Of a DNA stretch of 44,211 nucleotides, positions 17,991 to 26,971 are shown one piece after another. The DNA lies in the NCBI RefSeq assembly GCF_938039245.1, contig NZ_CALHVN010000041.1:1-44211 (forward strand), given 5' to 3'. This DNA is from an uncultured Campylobacter sp. (GTDB lineage Bacteria; Campylobacterota; Campylobacteria; Campylobacterales; Campylobacteraceae). Under the pieces are notes generated by a model. It was not told the DNA's origin. It searched no databases and saw only the letters and a program-made list of their open reading frames with translations. Both the position numbers and the translations under genes were made by a program. How positions within the stretch are numbered: the stretch's first letter is position 1; each line of letters starts with the position of its first letter.

Positions 17991-18061
17991 TTTTATCCTT
18001 CCTTTATCTGCGACTTGCTTCAAATTTAGCCACTGCTAAATCATAGACAAATCACATATGT

Positions 18062-18090
18062 ATTATATCATAAAAAGTGACGCAACTTAA
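18062..18090 (-). promoter_or_regulatory. Promoter of the cts/MSHA-like operon
   Basis: On the minus strand a TATAAT box (18067-18062) lies 17 nt after TTAAGT, with the first start codon about 70 nt downstream. No other strong promoter was seen within the tightly overlapping operon. Confidence 0.6.
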
Positions 18091-18097
18091 CAAACGT

Positions 18098-18967
18098 TTA
18101 TAAAATATTCAAGCTTTTTATAGTTTTTTCGTCTTTTCGCCAGTCTTTTTTAACGACTACAACGAGCTTTACGAGGATTTTTTGTCCTGTAAAATTTGAT
18201 ATTAACTTTCTTGAATTTATCCCGATTCTTTTGATGGTTTGTCCGTTTTTTCCGATAATCATAGATTTGTGTATCTCACGCTCGGTGATTATGGTGGCAT
18301 AAATTTCGGTTATTTCCGGTTTTTCTTTGACCTTATCTATGAGCACGTCGGTAGAGTAGGGGATCTCGTCGCTTAGATTGTCGTAGAGCGCCTCAAGGAT
18401 AAATTCACGAAAAAGTTCCTTTTCATTTGTCGGCGTTAAAAATTCCGGATCGTAAAAATACTCGTGCTCAGGCAAAAGTTTGCAAATTTCATCCAAAAGC
18501 GGCTTTTTGTAGGTTTGCTTTTTGACGCTAAAAGGCAAAAGCGCGGTAAATTTGTCTTGAAATTTTTGATACTGCGCGATTTTTTCAAGCACCTTGGCGT
18601 TTGAGACTTCGTCAACCTTGGCGAGCACCAAGATATGGGGTTTTTGCGGATTTAGATTTAAAAATTTGACGTAATCGTCTATGTCGTCGTGAATAGGCGC
18701 CAAAAACACGATCGCATCGCAGTCGCCCATCGATTTTATCGCTTCGTTTATCATGAGTTTGTTTAGCGTTTTGTTGCTCTCGTGAAGTCCCGGCGTATCG
18801 GTAAAAACGATCTGGTCTTCGCCGTTCATCACGATACCGCTGATCTTGCGCCTCGTGGCGTTTTGCTTGTGCGAGACGATGGTGATCTTCGCATCAAGCA
18901 AAAAATTTAAAAGCGAGCTTTTGCCCGCATTCGTACGGCCTATGATGCTGACAAAGCCTGATTTCAT
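18098..18967 (-). CDS. era: GTPase Era
   Basis: The 289-residue ribosome-assembly GTPase binds the 3' end of 16S rRNA. The G motifs are clear: G1 GRTNAGKSS (residues 10-18), G3 DTPG near 57-60 and G4 as AKVDE (in place of the usual NKxD) near 116-120. The C-terminal KH domain contains IHKSMIIGKNGQTIKRIG. The length is normal. It overlaps hslU as ATGA and ends the block hslV-hslU-era, an order conserved in Campylobacter. Confidence 0.95.
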   Translation of the reverse strand: MKSGFVSIIGRTNAGKSSLLNFLLDAKITIVSHKQNATRRKISGIVMNGEDQIVFTDTPGLHESNKTLNKLMINEAIKSMGDCDAIVFLAPIHDDIDDYVKFLNLNPQKPHILVLAKVDEVSNAKVLEKIAQYQKFQDKFTALLPFSVKKQTYKKPLLDEICKLLPEHEYFYDPEFLTPTNEKELFREFILEALYDNLSDEIPYSTDVLIDKVKEKPEITEIYATIITEREIHKSMIIGKNGQTIKRIGINSRKLISNFTGQKILVKLVVVVKKDWRKDEKTIKSLNIL

Positions 18968-20286
18968 AAGATGTATCTCGCTAGATCTTGATCCTCGACG
19001 ACGTCCGAGAGGCGCTTTTCTACGAGGGCTTTGTCCACCTCTACGGTTTCGCCGCCGTGCTCGTTAGCCTCAAAGCTGATATCCTCGATCACGCGTTCGA
19101 TCACGGTGTGCAGGCGCCTGGCGCCGATATCTTCCATTTTTTCGTTAGCGTTTTGAGCTATTTTAGCGATAGCCCTGATGGCTTCATCGTTAAATTTAAG
19201 CTCCACGTTTTCGGTTTTTAAAAGCGCTTGGTACTGCTTGAGTAGCGAATTTTTAGGCTGAGTTAAAATTTGATACAGCGCATTTTCATCCAGGCTATCA
19301 AGCTCTACTCGCAGCGGAAAACGCCCCTGAAGCTCCGGGATTAGATCGCTTGGCTTGCTGATGTGAAAGGCGCCCGCGGCGATAAAAAGGATGTGATCTG
19401 TCTTTATGGCGCCAAATTTGGTCGTCACCGTCGAGCCCTCCACGATAGGTAGCAAGTCGCGCTGTACGCCTTCTTTGCTCGGGTCTTGCCTGCCCGAGTT
19501 TCCGGAGCTCACCGCGACTTTATCGATCTCGTCGATAAAGATTATGCCTTCGTTCTCGGCTCTTCGCACGGCCTCGGTTTTGATGCTCTCCATGTCTAAA
19601 ATTTTATCGCTAGCTTCGTTTTTGAGCGCCTCTTTAGCGTCTTTTACCTTCATCTCTTTTTTGACGGTTTTGTTGCTTAGTCCGATGATTTTGACGAAGC
19701 TTTCTTGCATTTGCGCCATATCGGGCGGCACGTTGGCTCCCGCGTCAAAGCTATTTTGCACGACTTCTATCTCGATGCTAAGATCATCTAGATCGCCGTT
19801 TTCTAGCCTGTTCATCATCTTTTCGTAGCTTTTTTCGTAGTCGGCTTTTTTCTCTTCGCTCGCGCCTGTGGGCAGAGGCGGCAGGAGTTTTTTTATTATC
19901 TTATCTTTTACGTATTCGTCGATTTTCTCGCGGTTTTTTTCGCGCTGTTCGGCTTTGACCAAATTTACCGATGCAGCCGCCAGGTCGCGCACCATGCTTT
20001 CTACGTCGCGTCCGACGAAGCCCACTTCGGTGTATTTGCTAGCTTCTACTTTTATAAACGGCAAGCCCATCATCTTTGACAAGCGTCTTGCGATCTCGGT
20101 TTTGCCCACGCCCGTCGAGCCTATCATCAGGATGTTTTTTGGCATTATGTCGTCTTGCATCGTTTTATCTAGTTTCATCCTGCGGTAGCGGTTTCGTAGC
20201 GCGATGGCGATGATCTTTTTGGCGTCCTTTTGCCCGATGACGTAATCGTCTAAAAATTTCACTATCTCTTTTGGGGTTAAATTCAT
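18964..20286 (-). CDS. hslU: HslU, ATPase subunit of the HslUV protease
   Basis: The 440-residue AAA+ unfoldase feeds substrates to HslV. Walker A GSTGVGKT is near residues 56-63, the pore motif GYVG appears here as GFVG (TEVGFVGRDVES), an intermediate I-domain spans about 110-240, Walker B is IIFIDEIDK near 249, and the arginine finger region GRFPLRVEL follows. The C-terminus ends DLARYIL, the usual tail that docks into HslV. It lies 7 nt after hslV. Confidence 0.96.
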   Translation of the reverse strand: MNLTPKEIVKFLDDYVIGQKDAKKIIAIALRNRYRRMKLDKTMQDDIMPKNILMIGSTGVGKTEIARRLSKMMGLPFIKVEASKYTEVGFVGRDVESMVRDLAAASVNLVKAEQREKNREKIDEYVKDKIIKKLLPPLPTGASEEKKADYEKSYEKMMNRLENGDLDDLSIEIEVVQNSFDAGANVPPDMAQMQESFVKIIGLSNKTVKKEMKVKDAKEALKNEASDKILDMESIKTEAVRRAENEGIIFIDEIDKVAVSSGNSGRQDPSKEGVQRDLLPIVEGSTVTTKFGAIKTDHILFIAAGAFHISKPSDLIPELQGRFPLRVELDSLDENALYQILTQPKNSLLKQYQALLKTENVELKFNDEAIRAIAKIAQNANEKMEDIGARRLHTVIERVIEDISFEANEHGGETVEVDKALVEKRLSDVVEDQDLARYIL

Positions 20287-20293
20287 CTTTTCT

Positions 20294-20827
20294 CTATTCT
20301 AAAACGTAGGTTTTTATATTCGTGTTCGTGTAAATGCAAATTTCGCCCGCGATCTTTAGACTCTCTTTTACGAGCTCCTCTTCGTCTATCTGGGCAAATT
20401 TATCCAGCGCGCGGGCGGCAGAGAGGGCGTAGTTGCCGCCGCTTCCGATAGCGGCTATCTTGCCGTCCTCCGGCTCTACGACGTCGCCAGTTCCGCTTAA
20501 AAGGAAAATTTTCTCGCGGTCAAGCACCAACATCATGGCTTCTAGCTTGCGCAGATATTTATCCTTGCGCCACTCTTTGCTAAACTCGATCACAGCTTTT
20601 AGCAGGTCGCCTTTGGCGTGCTCGAGATTGTTTTCAAACATGTCAAAGAGATTAAACGCATCGGCGGTGCTGCCGGCAAATCCCGCTAGAACCTTGCCGC
20701 CGTGGATTTTGCGGATTTTTACCGCATTGCCTTTTAGTACCGTGTTGCCAAAGCTTACTTGTCCGTCGCCGCCGATAACTGATTTATTCTTACCTTTGTA
20801 GGCTAAAATGGTAGTCGCATGAAACAC
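20294..20827 (-). CDS. hslV: HslV, peptidase subunit of the HslUV protease
   Basis: The 177-residue threonine protease forms a double hexameric ring. The N-terminus MFHATTILAYKGKNKSVIGG shows the catalytic Thr of the TTI motif, so the first four residues must be removed, a slightly longer propeptide than in E. coli. GDGQVSFGNTVLKGNAVKIR and GSGGNYALSAARAL are family-typical. The stop is followed by hslU after 7 nt, and the start abuts the rplI stop. Confidence 0.96.
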   Translation of the reverse strand: MFHATTILAYKGKNKSVIGGDGQVSFGNTVLKGNAVKIRKIHGGKVLAGFAGSTADAFNLFDMFENNLEHAKGDLLKAVIEFSKEWRKDKYLRKLEAMMLVLDREKIFLLSGTGDVVEPEDGKIAAIGSGGNYALSAARALDKFAQIDEEELVKESLKIAGEICIYTNTNIKTYVLE

Positions 20828-21274
20828 TTATTCTCCCTCGACGTCTAGTTTTAGCGTGGCGCGCACGGCGTGGCCGAGCTTGACGTCTACTTCGTAGATA
20901 CCGGTCGCTTTTATAGTGTGAGCAAAGTCAAACGCCTTTTTATCTACGACTAGATGATGGGTTTTTTCTAAAGCTTCCGAAATTTCATCCTTCGTCACCG
21001 CCCCAAATAGCGCACCGTTTGCTCCGAGCGGCTTTTTAACCTTGAGCGTGATTTTTTCGATCTCAGATTTTAGCTTTTCTATGTTCGCGATCTCGTATTT
21101 TAGCTCTTCGGCCTTGCGTTTTTGCTCGGCTTCGTACTGGCGCAAAACATCGGGAGTCGCGGCCTTAGCAAAGCCTTTGCCGATTAGGAAGTTATTTCCG
21201 TAGCCTTCTTTTACCTCTTTGATTTCGCCGGCTTTTCCGAGCGATTTTACGTCTTTTATTAGTAGTACTTTCAT
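20828..21274 (-). CDS. rplI: 50S ribosomal protein L9
   Basis: The 148-residue ribosomal protein has the classic N-terminal domain MKVLLIKDVKSLGKAGEIKE followed by VKEGYGNNFLIGKGFA, a long connecting helix (about 40-75) and the C-terminal domain (KKPLGANGALFGAVTKDEIS). It binds 23S rRNA at the base of the L1 stalk. It is placed between argG and hslV, as in other Campylobacter. Confidence 0.97.
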   Translation of the reverse strand: MKVLLIKDVKSLGKAGEIKEVKEGYGNNFLIGKGFAKAATPDVLRQYEAEQKRKAEELKYEIANIEKLKSEIEKITLKVKKPLGANGALFGAVTKDEISEALEKTHHLVVDKKAFDFAHTIKATGIYEVDVKLGHAVRATLKLDVEGE

Positions 21275-21287
21275 TTTTATCCTTTAT

Positions 21288-22511
21288 TTAGTTAAATTTG
21301 CGTCCGTTTTTGCGTCCGATGATAAATCTTAGCGCGTTTAGCTTGATAAATCCGTTCGCGTCTTTTTGATCAAACACGCTGTCTTCTTCAAACGTGCAAA
21401 ATGCCTCGCTAAAGAGATTATCTGTTTTGCTGTCGCGTCCTAGCACGATTACGTTGCCTTTGTAGAGCTCGACTTTGACCGTGCCGTTTACGTTTTCTTG
21501 GCTCTTGTCGATGAGCGCTTGCAGCATGATACGCTCAGGCGACCACCAGTAGCCGTTATAGATGAGCTCTGCGTAGCGAGGCATCAGCTCGTCTTTTAGG
21601 TGCGCCGCGCCGCGGTCTAGCGTGATGCTCTCGATCGCGCGGTGAGCTTTTAGCATTATCGTGCCGCCAGGAGTTTCGTAGCAGCCGCGGCTTTTCATGC
21701 CGACCGAGCGGTTTTCGACGAGGTCTAGCCTACCGATACCGTGTTTTGCGCCTAGGCGGTTTAGCTCGGCTAGCAGTGCGGCAGGGCTCATTTTTTTGCC
21801 GTTTATGCTAACGGGATCACCTTTTTCGTAGCCGATTTCTATTATTTCGCTTTCGTTTGGAGCGTCTTTTGGGTTTACCGTCCAGCGCCACATATCGGCT
21901 TCCGGAGCGTGAGCAGGGTTTTCAAGCACTAAGCCCTCGTAGCTGATATGGAGCAAATTTGCGTCCATAGAGTAGGGGCTTTTGCCCGGTTTCTTTTCTA
22001 TTTTTATACCGTTTTTTTCGGCGTATTTTAGTAGCTTTTCGCGGCTGTTTAGATCCCACTCGCGCCAAGGAGCGATGATGGTTAGGTTATCCCCCAGCGC
22101 GTAGTAGCCTAGCTCAAAGCGCACTTGGTCGTTGCCTTTGCCGGTTGCTCCGTGGCTCACGCCGTCGGCGCCTACTTTGGCGGCGATTTGGGCTTGTTTT
22201 TTAGCTATCAGCGGGCGAGCTATCGAGGTGCCTAGCAGATACTCGCCCTCGTAAACGGCGTTTGCTCTAAACATAGGAAATACGAAATCCCGCGCAAATT
22301 CTTCTTTTAAATCCTCTATAAATATATTTTCGGGTTTTATGCCGAGCTCCAGCGCTTTTTGGCGTGCGGGTTCTAGCTCCTCGCCCTGGCCGATATCGGC
22401 GGTAAAGGTCACCACTTCGCATTTATACTCGTCTTGCAGCCATTTTAAAATAATGCTCGTATCAAGTCCGCCCGAATAGGCGAGAACGACTTTTTTCACG
22501 TCTTTTTTCAT
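21288..22511 (-). CDS. argG: Argininosuccinate synthase
   Basis: The 407-residue enzyme condenses citrulline and aspartate with ATP in arginine biosynthesis. The ATP-binding AYSGGLDTSII is at residues 10-20, followed by TADIGQGEE; GKGNDQVRFE and GRLDLVENRSVGMKSRG are also diagnostic. The length is standard for the bacterial type 1 enzyme. It is the first gene of the minus-strand block argG-rplI-hslV-hslU-era, divergent from the S4-protein gene. Confidence 0.97.
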   Translation of the reverse strand: MKKDVKKVVLAYSGGLDTSIILKWLQDEYKCEVVTFTADIGQGEELEPARQKALELGIKPENIFIEDLKEEFARDFVFPMFRANAVYEGEYLLGTSIARPLIAKKQAQIAAKVGADGVSHGATGKGNDQVRFELGYYALGDNLTIIAPWREWDLNSREKLLKYAEKNGIKIEKKPGKSPYSMDANLLHISYEGLVLENPAHAPEADMWRWTVNPKDAPNESEIIEIGYEKGDPVSINGKKMSPAALLAELNRLGAKHGIGRLDLVENRSVGMKSRGCYETPGGTIMLKAHRAIESITLDRGAAHLKDELMPRYAELIYNGYWWSPERIMLQALIDKSQENVNGTVKVELYKGNVIVLGRDSKTDNLFSEAFCTFEEDSVFDQKDANGFIKLNALRFIIGRKNGRKFN

Positions 22512-22677
22512 TCTCTATCCTTTATATTGAGATGACGCGTATTTTAGCCAAATTTGATTAATTTGGAATAAATATTTCCGCTAAAATCGCGTACGCTAAA
22601 CGTCAAATTTACATTAAATTTAATATGTAGCGGCGAGGAATTAAAAATTTAAGCCAAATTTGGCTAAAATCGCCGCT

Positions 22678-22923
22678 ATGAGAGTAGATAAGTTTTTAAA
22701 TACCGTAAATATCACAAAAAGGCGCGCGGTCAGCGAAGATATGTGTAAAAGCGGCGTCGTGAGCGTAAACGGCGTCGTCGCCAAACCGGCCAAAGAGGTC
22801 AAGATCGGCGACGTGATTACGATCAAATTTTTAACGAGAGAGGCGCGCTACGAAGTGCTAGCGATCCCGGAGACCAAAAGTATCCCAAAATCAGCCCAAG
22901 CGCTATACGTAAAAGAGCTATGA
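22678..22923 (+). CDS. S4-domain RNA-binding protein (HslR/RluS4-like)
   Basis: The 81-residue protein is almost entirely an S4 RNA-binding domain: MRVDKFLNTVNITKRRAVSE, then CKSGVVSVNGVVAKPAKEVK and IGDVITI. I choose ATG 22678 because the family begins MRVDKFLN; a TTG six codons earlier is also in frame. Relatives of this type (Hsp15/RqcH-partner family) bind stalled or free 50S subunits. The specific role here is inferred only. Its stop overlaps the tsaE start as ATGA. Confidence 0.88.
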   Translation: MRVDKFLNTVNITKRRAVSEDMCKSGVVSVNGVVAKPAKEVKIGDVITIKFLTREARYEVLAIPETKSIPKSAQALYVKEL

Positions 22924-23321
22924 TAGAGTTAAATTTGGAGTTAGGCGAGCTTGAGGAGGTGGTAAAAATTTTACCCCAAAGCGGCGTCGTCATATTGCAA
23001 GGAAATTTAGCCAGCGGTAAAACGACGCTGGTTAAAGCTATCGTAAAGGCTCGCGGCATCGATACGGAGGTTACTTCGCCGACGTTTTCGGTCATGCAAA
23101 GCTACGGAGATAAAATTTATCACTACGATATCTATCAAAACGGACTTGACGCGATTTTACAAAACGGGCTTTTTGAAAATTTGCTAGAAGAGGGGCTTCA
23201 TCTAGTAGAGTGGGGCGACGAGCGACTGGAAAAGGCGCTAGAAAATTTGGGCGAAAAATGCGTCAAGGTAGTTATCTCGCCTAGCCAAAAAGGGCGAAAA
23301 TACGAGGTTTACGGTGCATAA
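22920..23321 (+). CDS. tsaE: tRNA t6A-modification ATPase TsaE
   Basis: The 133-residue P-loop ATPase works with TsaB/TsaD to make N6-threonylcarbamoyladenosine on ANN-reading tRNAs. Walker A is GNLASGKTTL at about residues 28-37; TSPTFSVMQSY (residues 53-63), HYDIYQ (68-73) and HLVEWGDE (94-101) are family signatures. It is coupled to the S4 gene (4-nt overlap) and to lptB (8-nt overlap). Confidence 0.95.
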   Translation: MIELNLELGELEEVVKILPQSGVVILQGNLASGKTTLVKAIVKARGIDTEVTSPTFSVMQSYGDKIYHYDIYQNGLDAILQNGLFENLLEEGLHLVEWGDERLEKALENLGEKCVKVVISPSQKGRKYEVYGA

Positions 23322-24042
23322 ATTAGAAGTTAAAGATTTACAAAAAACGATCAAAAAAACAAACATCATAAAAGGCATCTCGCTAGAGGTCAAAAGCGGC
23401 GAGGTAGTAGGGCTGCTGGGCCCAAACGGCGCGGGGAAAACGACGACGTTTTATATGATCTGCGGGCTTATCTCGCCATCTAACGGCAGCGTGTTTTTAG
23501 ACGGCGCGGACGTTACGAAGGTGCCGCTACACAAGCGCGCACACATGGGGATTGGCTATCTGCCGCAAGAATCAAGTATATTTAAAGACCTCTCCGTCGA
23601 GGAAAATTTACTGCTCGGCGCCGAGATCTTGTATAAAGACGAAGCCGTCCGCGAGAAAAAAGTAAACGAGATGCTAAATTTGCTAAATATCGAGCCTATA
23701 CGCTTGCGAAAGGGCGTGAGCCTAAGCGGCGGCGAGCGCAGGCGCTGCGAGATCGCTAGAAGCCTCATCATCACGCCTAAATTTTTGCTGCTGGATGAGC
23801 CTTTTGCCGGCGTCGATCCGATCGCCGTTAGCGATATACAAAGCATCGTTCGCGATCTAAAAAAACTCGGTATCGGCGTACTCATCACCGACCACAACGT
23901 CCGCGAGACGCTAGCCATCTGCGACCGCGCCTACGTGATCAAGGACGGTAGCCTGCTAGCTAGCGGCAGCGCGAACGAAGTCGCGAACAACAAGCTCGTG
24001 CGCACCCATTATCTGGGCGAAGAGTTTAAATTTGTAGAATAA
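23314..24042 (+). CDS. lptB: LptB, ATPase of the LPS export ABC transporter
   Basis: The 242-residue ABC ATPase powers LptFG to extract LPS from the inner membrane. Walker A GPNGAGKTT is at about 36-44, the Q-loop lies in GYLPQESSIFKDLSVEEN, the signature is LSGGERRRCEIARSL near 138, and Walker B is FLLLDEPFAGVDP with ITDHNVRETL following. It starts with GTG inside the end of tsaE. The order lptB-rpoN is widespread in proteobacteria. Confidence 0.95.
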   Translation: MHKLEVKDLQKTIKKTNIIKGISLEVKSGEVVGLLGPNGAGKTTTFYMICGLISPSNGSVFLDGADVTKVPLHKRAHMGIGYLPQESSIFKDLSVEENLLLGAEILYKDEAVREKKVNEMLNLLNIEPIRLRKGVSLSGGERRRCEIARSLIITPKFLLLDEPFAGVDPIAVSDIQSIVRDLKKLGIGVLITDHNVRETLAICDRAYVIKDGSLLASGSANEVANNKLVRTHYLGEEFKFVE

Positions 24043-25304
24043 TGCTAAAGCAAACTCAAGCTCCCAAAAATAAGCTCTCGCACACGTTGCGCTCGTGGCT
24101 GCCGATACTTAGCAGCAGCGTCGAGGAGCTAAAGGAGACGCTTGAGCCGTTTTTAGCGGATAATCCGTTTGCAAGCGTGCAGCAGCGAAATTTAACCGAG
24201 TCGCCAAGCGCCGCACCATCTAAAAAAGATAAAAATTTCTTCAAAGAAATATCAAAAAACAGCGTAACTGATAGTATCGAAAGCTTTAGCGTGGCTAAAA
24301 CGGGGCTTTACGACAAGCTAATGGGGCAGATAGATAAGCCCCTTTTTCCGACCGAAAAGTCCCAAAAAATCGCGATGAAAATCATCGAATGCATAAACGA
24401 GGAGGGCTACTACGAGCCTGAAACGTTTGACGAATTTAGCGAGGCGGAGATCGAGTCGGTGCGAAAGCGGTTTGCCTACCTAGAGCCCGCCGGCATCGGC
24501 GCAAAGGACTACAAAGAGAGCTTTTTGTTTCAGCTTGAGGAGCTAAATTTGGACGAGAAGCTCTTTGAAAGCGCTAAAAAGCTTGCGTTAAATTTCGAAA
24601 ACCTCTCCCAAATGCGCAAAATTCCGCTCTACAACGAAGCTCTCGCCGTCATCAAGAGGCTAAAAAATCCGCCCGCGATCGAGTATATGAGCGAGGCTGC
24701 GGCGATCATCCCCGACATCGTCATAGACACGAGCTCGGGCGGTATCGAGGTGCGCATTAACGACGACTTTTATCCCGAGATCGTCATAGACGTCGAAGGG
24801 CTGGACGAAAAAGAGAGCTTCGTCGCCTCGCGCGTAAAAGAGGCAAAAGACCTCATAGACGCGCTTGATATGCGAAAAGCCACGCTTAGAAAGATCGCCC
24901 TCATGCTAGTGGAGTATCAGTACGATTATTTTTTTGGCGGCGACATCAAGCCCATGCGCCTAAAAGACATCGCCGAGGATTTGGGGCGAAACCCGTCGAC
25001 CATCTCGCGCGGCATCTCAAACAAATACCTAGAGTGCTCGCGCGGGCTCGTGCCTATAAAGAGCTTTTTCTCCGCTGCGATCGACGAGGACGTCTCAAAC
25101 AAGGCCATCAAGGACTTCGTGGCAAATCTCGTCCGAAACGAAAACCCCGCCAAGCCGCTTAGCGATCTAAAAATTTTGGAGTTTATAAAGAAGGAATTTA
25201 ACGTCGAGGTCGTCCGCCGCACGATAACCAAATACCGCCTTGCGCTAAATATCGGCAGCTCCAGCGAGCGTAAAAAGACCTATCTGCTGCAATCTGGTAA
25301 GTAA
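24042..25304 (+). CDS. rpoN: RNA polymerase sigma-54 factor
   Basis: The 420-residue sigma-54 is typical of Campylobacter, where it directs mid-class flagellar genes. Region I at the N-terminus is the Q/L-rich segment KLSHTLRSWLPILSSSVEEL. The core-binding domain spans about 90-230, the HTH MRLKDIAEDLGRNPSTISRG lies near 306-325, and the RpoN box is VRRTITKYRL near 396. The start codon overlaps the lptB stop. A GC-rich, AT-flanked stretch with partial inverted symmetry follows before the convergent gene. Confidence 0.95.
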   Translation: MLKQTQAPKNKLSHTLRSWLPILSSSVEELKETLEPFLADNPFASVQQRNLTESPSAAPSKKDKNFFKEISKNSVTDSIESFSVAKTGLYDKLMGQIDKPLFPTEKSQKIAMKIIECINEEGYYEPETFDEFSEAEIESVRKRFAYLEPAGIGAKDYKESFLFQLEELNLDEKLFESAKKLALNFENLSQMRKIPLYNEALAVIKRLKNPPAIEYMSEAAAIIPDIVIDTSSGGIEVRINDDFYPEIVIDVEGLDEKESFVASRVKEAKDLIDALDMRKATLRKIALMLVEYQYDYFFGGDIKPMRLKDIAEDLGRNPSTISRGISNKYLECSRGLVPIKSFFSAAIDEDVSNKAIKDFVANLVRNENPAKPLSDLKILEFIKKEFNVEVVRRTITKYRLALNIGSSSERKKTYLLQSGK

Positions 25305-25404
25305 ATTTAACCGCGTGATCATAAATTTACGCGTAACGTCAAATTTGAGCATAAATTTTAAATTTAAGCCGGGGGTTTGGCGAGGGGCTTTTTGCTTTTA
25401 AATT

Positions 25405-26028
25405 TTAAATTTGGTCGTTTCGGCTTTTGCGGCTAAAAAATTTGTAATAAAGCATATAGATTAGCGATGTCAGTAAATATATTCCCACGGCAGAGAAAAT
25501 ACCCTGAAAAAGCGGTATATACTGAAATATCTCAAATTTGGTCGCAAAATCTATATAAAAACGCGGCCATCCCATAAAAGTAACGCCGCCGGTGACGATG
25601 TAGCCCGTGTAATACACGTATATCGCAAAAAAACCGAATATAAAGCTCAATACGAGCATTTTCCAGTTTAGTTTTTCTATACCCTCGCGCTCGCCTATAT
25701 CCGTGTCCATAAATACGGTGTACATGCAGGTAACGTAAAATACCATCTCCGCCGCCCAAAGTAGCCCAACTACCCACATATAGCTCGTGTAAAATTCTAT
25801 CTCTTGTTTCAACGGACTGACATCGCTAAAAATTTGGATATTTGGAAAGTATTGCTTCATAAAATTTACGAACTCGCGGCAAATTTCGCAGCGAGAGAGG
25901 ATATCGCCCGGAATGATAAAAATGCCGAGGGCAAATATAAGATAAATTGCCAAAGCAACATTCATAGCGATTTTATCGTGGGTTTTACAATATTTATATA
26001 AAAAATTTTCTTGCAAAGTTGTCTCCAT
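25405..26028 (-). CDS. Hypothetical multi-span membrane protein
   Basis: I place the start at ATG 26028 (METTLQENFLYKYC); the frame stays open to 26094 but the extra 22 residues are polar with a Cys-rich stretch and look untranslated. The 207-residue protein has about four membrane spans: IAMNVALAIYLIFALGIFII, MWVVGLLWAAEMVFYVTCMY, MLVLSFIFGFFAIYVYYTG and a C-terminal YIPLFQGIFSAVGIYLLTSL. A CEIC motif lies in the first periplasmic or cytoplasmic loop. No family recognised. It stands apart from the J-domain gene upstream by 92 nt. Confidence 0.7.
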   Translation of the reverse strand: METTLQENFLYKYCKTHDKIAMNVALAIYLIFALGIFIIPGDILSRCEICREFVNFMKQYFPNIQIFSDVSPLKQEIEFYTSYMWVVGLLWAAEMVFYVTCMYTVFMDTDIGEREGIEKLNWKMLVLSFIFGFFAIYVYYTGYIVTGGVTFMGWPRFYIDFATKFEIFQYIPLFQGIFSAVGIYLLTSLIYMLYYKFFSRKSRNDQI

Positions 26029-26120
26029 ATCGTTTAAATTTAGCCAGCCGAGGCAGGGTTTGCGCCCCAAAACGCAAATTTGATTTAGCGTCAAATTTGC
26101 TCAAATTTAAAAAAGCAAAT

Positions 26121-26936
26121 TTACTCCGCTTCCGCTTCAAGCTCCTTAAAATACGGCTTTAAGCTCTCGTATGCGTTTTGGATACGCTGAAACTGCATTT
26201 TGCACTCGTCCAAAAGCTCGGGGCTAAGCGCGGCGTGAAAGTCGGGATGATAGGCTTTAACAAGCTCCAGGTAGCGGTTTCGCACATCCTCGAAGCTATC
26301 GTTTTTATCGCATCCAAGCACTGCAAAATGATCCTCAAAAAGGCTAGCAAGAGCAGCAAATTTGGCTTCATTTTTCTTGGCGCAGATTTTGATGCGTTTT
26401 TTAAATTTTTCAAATTCCTCTTCATTATAGTTAAAGATGATCGAAAATTTCATATATTCGCTTTTGTTAAACAGCTCCTCTAGGCGCGCGCACTCGCCCA
26501 AATTTGCGATATTTAGCGCGATTTGACCCTCGGCGGATAAAATTTGCTTTGACTCAAAGCCCCTAATTATGTGCGAGATAAAAGATTCATTTGAGCGATC
26601 GAAGCTAAATATCGCGCCGCCCCGCACGAAGGCGACATCGACGAAAACCATGGCTTTGAGCGAGTTTGGTTGGATGTAGTGGAGTTTGATCGTTTTATAC
26701 TCGGCGAAGTTTAAATTTACGTTTTTTAGCTCGTATCTTTGGCAGAGTTTTTTTAGAAATTTGACGAAATATTTGCGCTGAACCTTCTCGTTTTCGTCGT
26801 AAAACGACATCACTTTGCCTTTTTGCCCCAGCGTCTTGGCGAAGTTTCGCTTTATGAGTGCTTGCAGCTCGAAAAACAGATCCACGTCTGATGTTTCTAT
26901 GCTTAGAGATTCTAGATTTTGACTTACTTTTATCAA
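26121..26936 (-). CDS. Protein with C-terminal J domain (DnaJ-like)
   Basis: Of 271 residues, the last 65 or so form a J domain: HFAVLGCDKNDSFEDVRNRY, then LVKAYHPDF with the essential HPD, then KMQFQRIQNAYESLK. The N-terminal 200 residues are a partner-specific domain with no recognisable motif. J domains stimulate DnaK ATPase, so this is a specialised Hsp70 co-chaperone. The block J-protein, bpt, small ORF and biotin carboxylase is conserved in Campylobacter (C. jejuni Cj1034c-Cj1037c by memory). Confidence 0.85.
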   Translation of the reverse strand: MIKVSQNLESLSIETSDVDLFFELQALIKRNFAKTLGQKGKVMSFYDENEKVQRKYFVKFLKKLCQRYELKNVNLNFAEYKTIKLHYIQPNSLKAMVFVDVAFVRGGAIFSFDRSNESFISHIIRGFESKQILSAEGQIALNIANLGECARLEELFNKSEYMKFSIIFNYNEEEFEKFKKRIKICAKKNEAKFAALASLFEDHFAVLGCDKNDSFEDVRNRYLELVKAYHPDFHAALSPELLDECKMQFQRIQNAYESLKPYFKELEAEAE

Positions 26937-26971
26937 ATTTTACCTTTATAAAACGCATTTGAAAGCATTTT

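Noticed and set aside
22660..22677. TTG start for the S4-domain protein
   Set aside because: Family members begin at MRVDKFL; ATG 22678 fits better.
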